Part shown: piece by piece, positions 1 through 7,558 of the stretch
How the letters are laid out: each line of letters starts with the position of its first letter
Numbering within the stretch: the stretch's first letter is position 1
Program-made: the position numbers and the translations under genes
Source: Providencia stuartii
GTDB taxonomy: Bacteria; Pseudomonadota; Gammaproteobacteria; Enterobacterales; Enterobacteriaceae
DNA length: 64,000 bases
Direction: 5' to 3'
Assembly (NCBI GenBank): GCA_900455155.1
Contig: UGUC01000002.1
Coordinates: 248,001 to 312,000, forward strand
The notes under the pieces: model-generated
Database searches by the model: none
What the model was told of the DNA's origin: nothing
Seen by the model: the letters and a program-made list of their open reading frames with translations, nothing else

Positions 1-177
1 AGTGTGATATTAATGATTTTATGCCCGAAATCACAAGATGTTTTTTGTGTTCTTATATTAAAATACAATAAAGAGGAACTGCTAAATCTAATAATGGAAA
101 GGAAAATTAATTATGCACTAAAAATAGTTAGCGTTCCACTAGGGATTATAGAAAAAATAGCTAGCGGGGATTACTAG
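1..177 (+). CDS. C-terminal end of an unidentified protein (partial)
   Basis: One frame is open from the first base to a TAG at 175-177, giving about 58 residues that end in IASGDY. The 5' part lies outside the window. I do not recognise the family. The stop overlaps the GTG start of the next gene (TAGTGA), a classic translational-coupling arrangement, so the two are probably co-transcribed. The stretch is AT-rich like the genes that follow. Confidence 0.5.
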   Translation, partial: SVILMILCPKSQDVFCVLILKYNKEELLNLIMERKINYALKIVSVPLGIIEKIASGDY

Positions 178-587
178 TGAGTAGAATAATTGTACTTTTA
201 TGCTTTATTTCATTATCAACATTCGCAAATTCTAACTATGGGACTTGGAGTGTTGAATGTAATAGCGATGATGCATTTCATATCACATTGAAAGGTAACG
301 ATACACCTTTGGTTATAAATAACAATCAAATTATCATATCCATTCATTCTAAAAAAATTAATAATAATATAGAAGTATATTATGATAATATCATTGATTT
401 GGGTGCTGGTGGAATGAAATTAGACTGGGGTAATGTTAGTAACTCAAAAGTAGTTGCAAACATTATTTTAAATGAAAATACAGGGTATATGAAATGGTAT
501 GGATTTTTTGATAAAAAAACAAATACATTCTTTTGGAATGCAGAGCCTGATTTTGTTCAAAAAATTTTGAAAAAAATGGAATCATAA
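177..587 (+). CDS. small exported protein of unknown function
   Basis: A 136-residue protein starting at GTG, overlapping the preceding stop by one base. The N-terminus has an Arg followed by a hydrophobic run (IIVLLCFISLSTFA) typical of a Sec signal peptide, with likely cleavage near residue 18. The mature part is rich in Asn, Lys and Ile, with no catalytic motif I recognise. Only one Cys is seen after the signal. Position in a run of small exported proteins upstream of a lipase-like protein suggests an accessory or immunity-type role, but that is inference. Confidence 0.6.
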   Translation: MSRIIVLLCFISLSTFANSNYGTWSVECNSDDAFHITLKGNDTPLVINNNQIIISIHSKKINNNIEVYYDNIIDLGAGGMKLDWGNVSNSKVVANIILNENTGYMKWYGFFDKKTNTFFWNAEPDFVQKILKKMES

Positions 588-621
588 CAATTTACAGATG
601 CGATATTTGAAGCTACCTCCA

Positions 622-1066
622 ATGAACGCTAAAAATAGTGTACTTCTCATGCTATGTATAGCATTTACAACAAGTGCTAATGTTGATTATGAAAAATTTT
701 GCAGTAAAAAATGTTTATTCCCAACCTAATCATAAATTAGTAGAGCCTTCAAGTGGTAATGAACTCTTAGACTCTATTAGGTCTAAGGAGTCTTTTTTGC
801 CCGCTAATTTCTCGGGGCATTATCGAATATATACATTTGGTTGTGGCGGCGGAGCACTTTGTGGTGAGGTTTTAGATATTAGTTCAGGTTTAGTTGTAGC
901 AATGCTTCCTGATGAGTATTTAGTAACGAATCACATCGATGATTTAAAAATAGAATTCAATGTAAATAGCTCTTTAATATATATCGAGGGGGATTTATCT
1001 AATGATAATGAAAAAATAAAATCATACTACTCATTCTTTAATAATAAATTTCATATAGTTAAGTGA
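622..1066 (+). CDS. small exported protein with GCGGG-C motif, frameshifted
   Basis: An ATG at 622 opens a signal-peptide-like start (MNAKNSVLLMLCIAFTTSA) that stops after 35 codons. The remainder continues in the +1 frame from about 690 to 1066. Removing one T in the TTTT near 699-702 joins them into one protein of about 147 residues. The mature part contains FSGHYRIYTFGCGGGALCGE, followed by a DISSGLVV segment. This resembles a family of small periplasmic proteins with an 'aGhY...wGCG...C...D..tG.v' pattern; function unknown. The frameshift could be real or a sequencing error. Confidence 0.55.
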
Positions 1067-1157
1067 ATTCTTATATAAATTTAGAACCTTATTTTAGTTT
1101 GCGACTTATTTATATTAAAGTAATAATCAGGTGTTGCTGTAAGTAATATTTATTGTC

Positions 1158-1509
1158 ATGAAAAAATTTATTTGATATTAATTATACAATTTTCTGCGCA
1201 TGGGAAAGAAATTCGCTGTGGCCGGTTAGATAACCCCTCACCGAGAAATTTTTGGCTTATCGATCGCATGCTGAATGGAATATATCTCAGCAAGGAGGGC
1301 GTGAATCGGAAGGAATTGAAAAAATTATTGATAATTCTATTGACCCTTCAGAAATAATTTACACTAACGGTAACTATGGTGTCAGGTGTGCCTGTTTATC
1401 TGTAGAGGTTGATAATAAATCAAAAACAATTATAAAGATATACTCTTTTGATCTGCTTAAAATCAAACAATGCCGTGATGATAAAAAAATACAACATTTT
1501 ATCAATTAA
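1158..1509 (+). CDS. DUF4087-like exported protein, two frameshifts
   Basis: Two overlapping frames (1172-1357 and 1252-1509) together read as one protein of about 117 residues: a hydrophobic leader, then CGRLDNPSPRNFWLIDR, then AEWNISQQGG and a Cys-containing C-terminal part (RCACLSVEV). The CGxLxNPxPxNxWLxDRDxEW..S.QGG pattern matches DUF4087 proteins, small exported proteins of unknown function. Reading it whole needs one missing base in the A-run after the ATG at 1158 and one missing G near 1266. Both are -1 changes, unlike the mostly +1 changes in the core genes, so decay is possible here. Confidence 0.55.
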
Positions 1510-1569
1510 ACTTAATGGTGATTATGCTTTGATATTACTGACTTAGTAGAAAACTAAGTGATAATAGTC

Positions 1570-2013
1570 ATGAAATTTAAAAAAATGTTTCTTATGATGT
1601 TGCTGCCTTTAAGTGCTTTCTCAAATAATAAAATATTCTTTCAATGTGCGACTGAAAATGGCTCAATTAACTTGGCGTTAGTTGGTGAAAATTTAAAGTT
1701 AACAATGAAAAATAACGATTCTATTTTTATTGAGCAGTCTTCTAAATTATTGGAGAGTAAGGGCTTCTCATATAATTATTATTCTAGGTATAATACTGAG
1801 TATTACAGGGTTACTTACTCAAATAACAATATGGGTTACGCAATATATAAAAATTACGAAGATGGCCAATATAATAGCGGGTTACAAGTGACAGACTTGA
1901 GTGTTAATAAAGAATATAATTTTGATTGCAATAAAATAAAGGTCGATAAATTAGATGAATTATTCAACATTCTTGATTGTGATAAAGAAAGTGCGTTAGG
2001 CTGTATGCATTAA
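1570..2013 (+). CDS. small exported protein of unknown function
   Basis: A 147-residue protein from the ATG at 1570; an in-frame GTG at 1558 is a less likely start. KFKK followed by MFLMMLLPLSAFS is a good signal peptide. The mature part begins NNKIFFQCATENGS and ends with three Cys (FNILDCDKESALGCMH), suggesting disulphides in the periplasm. No family recognised. Base composition matches the neighbouring accessory genes and is more AT-rich than the housekeeping genes to the right. Confidence 0.6.
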   Translation: MKFKKMFLMMLLPLSAFSNNKIFFQCATENGSINLALVGENLKLTMKNNDSIFIEQSSKLLESKGFSYNYYSRYNTEYYRVTYSNNNMGYAIYKNYEDGQYNSGLQVTDLSVNKEYNFDCNKIKVDKLDELFNILDCDKESALGCMH

Positions 2014-2068
2014 CTCATTTATTTTGAAGGGGAACGATAAATCGAATTATTATAACCAGAGAACTAAC

Positions 2069-2170
2069 ATGAACAATGTAATTGCGCTACCATTAAAATT
2101 TTTACGAGAATATTCAGCAAGGGAAATACTCTCTAGCCCAGGCAATAAAAGAATTTCAACGCAAAAATAA
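2069..2170 (+). pseudogene. possible 33-codon gene fragment
   Basis: An ATG at 2069 opens a 33-codon frame beginning MNNVIALPLKFLREYSA and ending with TAA at 2168-2170. It has no obvious ribosome-binding site. It may be a remnant of a larger gene or chance. Confidence 0.2.
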
Positions 2171-2182
2171 GGCGGTTATTTA

Positions 2183-2638
2183 ATGCAGTGGATTAAACGA
2201 AATAATGAAAAATCATTATGGTTTCTATGGTTACCCTTTGTGATAGCGATTGGGATATGGAGCGTATTTCACTCAACGGCTAGCGCAGAGACATCTATTG
2301 AAGATGAAGAAGTTCGATTAATTATTCATAGTCAGATAGATAGGCCAATATCTGGATTTAGTGTAAATGGTGTTCACGGAGGAAATGCTTCAGCTTATGG
2401 TGGCGGTGCTGTCACATGCTGCGGAATTATTAAAGGTGATATAGCCGTAGTTAAATGGACATTAAGCGTAAAAGGCTCTCAATATGATGCTGGAATGCGC
2501 CCAGAAAAAAGAAAAGTTGAAATATTATTACCAGAAAGAAAAAAAGGTGAAAACAACCTTCACGTTCTTTTTCTACCAGAGAATAGAGTTTCATTGAAAT
2601 GGAGCAGTTACATTTTTAAATCACCTTTTGAAAAATAA
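2183..2638 (+). CDS. DUF3304-family protein, candidate effector-associated/immunity protein
   Basis: A 151-residue protein with an N-terminal transmembrane or uncleaved signal segment (about residues 11-28, LWFLWLPFVIAIGIWSVF). The central GVHGGNASAYGGGAVTCCG and a following IAVVKWTL are the hallmark of DUF3304 proteins. Members of this family are commonly encoded beside Tle1/DUF2235 lipase effectors of type VI secretion systems and are thought to include their immunity partners. Here it sits immediately upstream of such a lipase-like gene, which supports that reading; the immunity function is inference. Confidence 0.75.
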   Translation: MQWIKRNNEKSLWFLWLPFVIAIGIWSVFHSTASAETSIEDEEVRLIIHSQIDRPISGFSVNGVHGGNASAYGGGAVTCCGIIKGDIAVVKWTLSVKGSQYDAGMRPEKRKVEILLPERKKGENNLHVLFLPENRVSLKWSSYIFKSPFEK

Positions 2639-2653
2639 AATATAAATGGTTAT

Positions 2654-4627
2654 ATGGAATATAAAATTATGAGCGAAAATTCAAGTTATCATCAGAAGGA
2701 ACAAGCTAGCCCAGATGCTATCATAGCGGGTACCAGTCGGGCGAAACAGCAAAGAGAAGGGAAGTTAGGTAATTGCTCAAAAACATTACATATAGCTTTA
2801 TTTTTTTATGGTGTTGGAAAAAATATAGATCAAGATCAGCCTAAAGAAAAAATGAGTAATATTGCTAAACTATTTCGGACTTTTAAGGATAGCGCGTATA
2901 AAACTGACACTGAAATATTCCATAAATATTATATTTCCGGCCTAGGGACTCCTTATCAAGCTCTAGCGGGTAAAAAAGCCAGTCAAGTCGCATCGGAAAT
3001 CTATAGTGATTTTAAAGATGAGGCATTGGATGAAATTGTCAATGCTGAGATTGATGCGTTTAAAGATATTGGTATTGATACTTTATTTGGGGAAGGTGGT
3101 GTTAAAGATATTGAAGAATTATTGTCTCCCAAAGGTCAAATGAAATTGATGGGAGAGACTCTTATCGATTATACAGCCAAAATAAGCAAAAAAGGCATTG
3201 AGGCAACACCTTTTTTAAGGGATAACGAGTTTATTGCTTATAATTTTGTGACTGGTGTTGAAACGCGGATTAATGATTTAAAAGAGGTCATAAAAAGGGC
3301 TTACCAAGAAGCGAAAAATACTGGTGACATTCCACTTCATCGCATATCAGTTTCAGTATTTGGCTTTGATATGGGCGCGACATTAGCGCGATACTTTATT
3401 GGCGTTTTAATTAACCAAATTTGCCAAAAAGATTATGATACGGGTCTCTATTTTTACGGGGGCGTTCACGGTGGTGCTTGGGTTGACATTCCTTTTGTGG
3501 GACTATTCGATTGCTCTCGTGACACGCCTGAAAGTGAGGATAACGGATTAGATTATGGATTAAATATACTAACACTTCCGGCAAAAAGTAATAAGGTAAC
3601 GGAAGTTGCTATTGACTCATTAATTACTATGGTTGCAGGGCGTAAATATATTGACCATATGACACCGCTGCCTACAATAGTTAAAAAGTCTTTACATTTG
3701 ATTGCGGCACATGAAAAACGTAAATGGCGTTGTCTCTATTTAACGGGCAGAAGTGGGGAGCATCATCAAGAAGAACTATTACCTGGTTGTAGCGAGGATA
3801 TTGGCGGGGGATTAAGAAATAATGAACAAAAGCCCAATGAAGAACTCGCTAAAGTCGCCTTAAATAAAATGCATTTAGCCGCATTTCATGCTGGAGTTCC
3901 ATTTCCTGAACTCGATGCATTGCGCGAGATGGATTTTGATACGTGGCTTTATTTCCAAGATGAACAAAAGGTGGAAGGAAAAAAGGCAACAGAGTGGGTA
4001 GATTATTATCAATCAGGCATTCCATTAAAAAAATTGACATTTACGGCCTTGAATGCTCACCTCGACAGTTATTTTGCGTGGTTAGGCCAGAAGCATTATG
4101 AATATAAAAATGAGCTACGAAAATTAGAGGAGCAAGAGAAAGCCGAATTATTATCCGCAGGTTCACATCAAGGTGGTTTTAATATTTCAGCTAAGTCTAG
4201 ACAAGCTGCGTTCGGTGCTTCTGAAAAAATGGCGTTATTGAAGAAAGATTGGGGGTGGTTATCTGAAGTAGCAAAAATGGCATGGCAAGTCAAAACACGA
4301 AAGCTTAGCCCTGTTCCACCTGAAATTTTTGATAAAATATACTGGCCCGCTAAACGTCGGGCACAATACTATATCGACTGTGGCACGGCGGGATATGATA
4401 ATATGCCATTTCCGATATCATATGTTCCTGTTTCAAATGAGCTCTATAGTTGGTTTGTCCACGATATACAGCGCGCAGAGGGAATAAATTATCACTATTT
4501 TTATATTCGTTTAATGGAACCACTCTCTGGGGATTTTCCGCCAGATGAACCTGAAGTAAATACGCCTCCAGAGCCACCACTGTATGTTGGTAATGATTTT
4601 ATATTCACTGGGTGGCCTAAATTTTAA
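2654..4627 (+). CDS. Tle1-like (DUF2235) T6SS phospholipase-type effector, catalytic Ser replaced
   Basis: A protein of up to 657 residues; an ATG at 2669 (MSENSSYHQ) with a GGA 10 bases upstream is an alternative start. The N-terminal half is a DUF2235/Tle1 alpha/beta-hydrolase: HIALFFYGVGKN near residue 48, a nucleophile-elbow segment VFGFDMGATLARYF (235-248), FVGLFD (Asp286) and HLIAAHEKRKW (His348/His353). The Asp- and His-containing segments match the family, but the usual GxSxG serine is Asp (GFDMG, Asp239, codon GAT 3368-3370). GAT to any Ser codon needs at least two changes, so one base error does not explain it. The C-terminal half (from about 430) is charged with a helical KNELRKLEEQEKAELL stretch. 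No T6SS structural gene is in the window, so this is an orphan or satellite effector, or an inactive relative. Confidence 0.75.
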   Translation: MEYKIMSENSSYHQKEQASPDAIIAGTSRAKQQREGKLGNCSKTLHIALFFYGVGKNIDQDQPKEKMSNIAKLFRTFKDSAYKTDTEIFHKYYISGLGTPYQALAGKKASQVASEIYSDFKDEALDEIVNAEIDAFKDIGIDTLFGEGGVKDIEELLSPKGQMKLMGETLIDYTAKISKKGIEATPFLRDNEFIAYNFVTGVETRINDLKEVIKRAYQEAKNTGDIPLHRISVSVFGFDMGATLARYFIGVLINQICQKDYDTGLYFYGGVHGGAWVDIPFVGLFDCSRDTPESEDNGLDYGLNILTLPAKSNKVTEVAIDSLITMVAGRKYIDHMTPLPTIVKKSLHLIAAHEKRKWRCLYLTGRSGEHHQEELLPGCSEDIGGGLRNNEQKPNEELAKVALNKMHLAAFHAGVPFPELDALREMDFDTWLYFQDEQKVEGKKATEWVDYYQSGIPLKKLTFTALNAHLDSYFAWLGQKHYEYKNELRKLEEQEKAELLSAGSHQGGFNISAKSRQAAFGASEKMALLKKDWGWLSEVAKMAWQVKTRKLSPVPPEIFDKIYWPAKRRAQYYIDCGTAGYDNMPFPISYVPVSNELYSWFVHDIQRAEGINYHYFYIRLMEPLSGDFPPDEPEVNTPPEPPLYVGNDFIFTGWPKF

Positions 4628-4660
4628 AATTTCACACTCAATCAATATTATAAGGAAGTT

Positions 4661-5146
4661 ATGACTGAAGGAAAAATAGGTACCGCATTTTTATATACTA
4701 AAAGAAAGTCACTTTCATTTTTTTGTTATTATATTTTAACTGCAATTTTATTGACATTATCAATTAAGGTGGTTAATTCTTTATTTGTAAGCGCTAATTA
4801 TCGATACACTCATGAGGCCCTATCAAAAAGTATTGACTTGGATTTGGGGTTTTCTATTTCATTTGCCTATGGTTTGGTTATTCTGATCATTTATGGTCTC
4901 GCTTATTGTACTTTTTCATTACTGGAAATCCAGCGATTGCGCAGTATTGGCTATCGGTATCCTATCGCTATCTGTTTCATTATGTTCTTACTGAATAGAG
5001 TATCTAATTACTTTTATACACTAGTTGGATTAAATTGGATTTCGATTGTTATCGGTGTTATTTCATTCATTTATTTTATTGTATTGATTTTTCTTTCAGA
5101 AAAGGAAATGTATATAAACCAGAAAACCAATGTAACGAAGCCATAG
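4661..5146 (+). CDS. four-helix inner membrane protein, DUF805-like
   Basis: A 161-residue protein with four hydrophobic segments (about residues 20-42, 66-88, 100-120 and 124-144). Between helices 2 and 3 is LLEIQRLRSIGYRYP, resembling the 'RRLHDiGrsg' loop of DUF805 membrane proteins. It follows the lipase-like gene by 33 bases with a GGAAG ribosome-binding site just upstream, so it may be in the same transcript. Membrane location fits either a general DUF805 protein or an immunity protein for a membrane-acting toxin; neither is proven. Confidence 0.55.
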   Translation: MTEGKIGTAFLYTKRKSLSFFCYYILTAILLTLSIKVVNSLFVSANYRYTHEALSKSIDLDLGFSISFAYGLVILIIYGLAYCTFSLLEIQRLRSIGYRYPIAICFIMFLLNRVSNYFYTLVGLNWISIVIGVISFIYFIVLIFLSEKEMYINQKTNVTKP

Positions 5147-5156
5147 TGTGAATAGT

Positions 5157-5195
5157 GTGAGTCTGAATCTAAAACCATTGAGGATTTTGGACTCA
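5157..5195. terminator. possible hairpin closing the effector block
   Basis: GTGAGTC and GACTCAC form an outer 7-bp stem around an AT-rich loop that contains a shorter aatc/gatt pairing. No clean T-tract follows, so terminator function is weak. Confidence 0.3.
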
Positions 5196-5243
5196 CATAA
5201 AAACATTTAGAAGTATTCAAATTATTGTGAATTCTCAATTTTT

Positions 5244-5396
5244 TTAAATATCACAGTCAAATTTATTTCCTTTTAATGAATTAAGCGTATTCGCTACATT
5301 TGCCTGAATAAAATATTGTCCTGATATTCCGAGGTTACGCTTTACGCCAATTCCTTCTTGATAAATATATCCCAACCGCGAATAAGCTTGTGAAGT
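5244..5396 (-). pseudogene. 3' remnant of a Sel1-repeat gene
   Basis: The last 50 residues of the minus-strand frame here (QAYSRLGYIYQEGIGVKRN, then ISGQYFIQA, ending FDCDI) match a Sel1-like repeat (A..LG..Y..G.GV.....A..Y..A) and not a transposase. The upstream part of the frame is IS3 transposase, so the IS replaced the 5' part and the frames happen to run together. Sel1-repeat proteins occur often in effector and immunity loci, so this remnant probably belonged to the accessory block on its left. Confidence 0.6.
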
Positions 5397-6033
5397 GACT
5401 TGCTTGGCATACGCAACAGGCGGCATATCGTTCAGTGAACTATGTGGGCGAACATGGTTGTAGTGTTCACGCCATAGCTCGATTTCGTATCTGGCTTCGT
5501 CTAAAGTTCTGAACCCATGAGGGTTCAGACATTTATTTCTGAATTCACCATTCAGGCTTTCCACAAAGGCGTTTTGCGTGGGGTTTTCTGGCTGGATAAA
5601 GCCCAATGTTATACCGGTTTCCTTGCTCCAAAAAAAACATCGCTTTGCTGGTAAATTCGGTCCCATTATCGCAGGTAACCTTGTTGGGTTTGCTTCGTTC
5701 TTCCATCAATTGGTCCAAGGATCTGGCGACCTGCCTGCCACTGATGGCCACAGAGACTAATTGACCGACCATTTCCCGTGAATAATCATCCACGACATTC
5801 AGTACCCGAAAGCACCGACCATTGCTGAGTTGGTCTGAAACAAAGGCTATAGACCAACGTTAATTGGGAGCCGTTGGTACTTCCATGGGCTGCTTTGACT
5901 GGGTTAGCTTCTTGCGCTTCTTCGTCCTGACCTGCAAGCCTTCCTCGATGTAGAGGCGATATGTACGTTTACGGTTCTGGACTCGGCCTTCACCTCTGAG
6001 CAAACCATGCAGCATCAGATACCCATAGCGGGG
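5397..6033 (-). mobile_element. IS3-family transposase (OrfB) fragment, inactivated
   Basis: The minus strand reads a DDE integrase-type transposase in pieces: PRYGYLMLHGLLRGEG...KRTYRLYIEEGL, then VDDYSREMVGQLVS, CDNGTEF, and FVESLNGEFRNKCLN with REHYNHVRPHSSLN. CDNGTEF carries the second Asp and FVESLNGEF the catalytic Glu. An in-frame TAA near 5861 replaces an expected Gln codon (PN-stop-RWS). One extra base in the T8 run (plus-strand A8 near 5631) shifts the frame again. OrfA and the 5' part of OrfB are missing and I found no terminal inverted repeats, so the element is not autonomous. Confidence 0.8.
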
Positions 6034-6371
6034 ATCTGGTATCCGCCATAATGTGCCATCGACAGCCATCAAGGTTAATCCGTTCCAGTGTGATAATGGC
6101 AGTTTATCAAGCCAGAGCTGGCTTGTTTTTTCAAATACTTTGCGAACGGCATCTTCCCCTAACCGTTGCCGAGCCTGAACAACGGCACTTGGTGCAACGT
6201 AAGGTCGGTTGCTCGGTAAAACAATATCGAGATGAAAAACGAGTTGAGCCATGGAAAGAGAACGAAAAAGAGACATTCGTCAATGAGTTCAGCGGAAAGG
6301 AGGTCAGAAAGGGCTGTAAATTCTTTTGGCGAGAAAGCCAGAACAGTCTCGAAAGCTTGGCTAAGTAACAT
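6034..6371 (-). mobile_element. IS4-family transposase N-terminal fragment
   Basis: The minus strand encodes MLLSQAFETVLAFSPKEF, then SAELIDECL and, after a frameshift at a T-run near 6272, FRSLSMAQLVFHLDIVLPSN, VVQARQRLG and AVDGTLWRIPD. This is the N-terminal region of an IS4-family transposase, including the first catalytic Asp (VDGT). It breaks off after WRIPD at about 6034, where the IS3 sequence begins in the same frame. The C-terminal two thirds are absent. Confidence 0.7.
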
Positions 6372-6589
6372 AAAAAATCTGTAATCTTCGGATGATTACG
6401 TATTTTTGCAGAACTGTAGGATCATTCAATCCATTATTTAGTTCTTAACTGATCAACATTAAGGCGTAAGCCTCCCTTTTTTATTCCCTTAAATTTGGCG
6501 AAATTTCAAAACACATTGTCCGTTATGCGTAAGTTAATCACGGCTCTTCACAATAAGATAACAACGTTATCTTGAATGGAGATGTATTG

Positions 6590-7408
6590 GTGACTCTACT
6601 ACTTTGTCTTTTTGGTTTTATTTCTGGGATCACGACGGCACTTTTTGGTTTCGGTGGGGGCTTTATTACGGTTCCTCTACTCTATGCGCTCATTACCTTG
6701 GTGTGGGGGCCAGAGAGCGAAGCAAGTGCAGTTGCGATGCAAATTGCCGTCGCAACTTCAACCTGCGTGATGATTTTCTCTGCCTCACTATCAAGTAGGG
6801 CGCATTATCGGAAAGGTCATTTAAATTGGAGCATTATTCGCCCGTTTATTATTCCTATCTCTTTAGGCGGTATTTTGGGGGCTTTTATTGCGCTCTCTGT
6901 TGATAGTGAATGGATCCGTTGGCTCTTTATTGGCTATCTTGTTATTACGATTTTAGATTGCCTGATAAGACCCGGGTTTATGAAAACACACACTGAGGGC
7001 ATAACGCCTTCAGGCGGCGGTGTTTTTTGCTGATATACCTATTGGTTTAGTCATAGGGGCGGTTGCTGCATTTCTCGGTGTGGGGGGGGAGTGTGATGAC
7101 GGTGCCACTAATGCGACGTCGTGGGGGCGACGATGATCCAAGCTGCTGCGTTTGCAAACCCACTAACATTACCGATGGCGATAACAGGAACGTTGACCTA
7201 CTTTTATTTTGCGTTAACGGAACATGTTCAATTAGGTGCTGGCTTTATTGGGATGGTTTATATCAAGGGGGCATTAATTCTGATTGTGACATCATGGCTA
7301 GGAATTCGTTTTGCCAGTTTATTGATGCCATACTTGAGCGATAAGCGCCATGCTCAAAGTTATCCACTGCTCCTTCTTATTGTGTTAAGTGTTATGCTAT
7401 TAACCTAA
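6590..7408 (+). CDS. TSUP (TauE/SafE) family permease, three frameshifts
   Basis: A multi-spanning membrane protein of about 270 residues of the TSUP/TauE family, which moves sulfur-containing or organic anions across the inner membrane. It begins VTLLLCLFGFISGITTALFGFGGGF, with the glycine-rich first hairpin typical of the family; the second half repeats this (FLGVGGS...TVPLM). GTG at 6590 is chosen because GGAG lies 8 bases upstream. The frame breaks at three homopolymers (T6 at 7023-7028, G8 at 7082-7089, G5 at 7123-7127), each with one base too many; removing one base from each restores the full protein. Substrate unknown. Confidence 0.75.
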
Positions 7409-7558
7409 TGTATTGCTTTAATATCATTGTTTCAGGTGCGAAATACAGGGCAATATGTGTTTTAATCAATACATAGTTGATCAAACGGTTGTTTCTTGAC
7501 AGATTATGGTAGAATATATTTTGCTATTACGCGCTTTTGGCATTGAGGAATGATGACA

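Noticed and set aside
5244..5666. A 140-residue transposase with a novel C-terminal domain
   Set aside because: The C-terminal 50 residues match a Sel1 repeat from a neighbouring truncated gene; the continuous frame is accidental.
6051..6368. Plus-strand 105-codon ORF across the IS4 remnant
   Set aside because: Its translation has no protein-like pattern; the minus strand shows clear transposase sequence.
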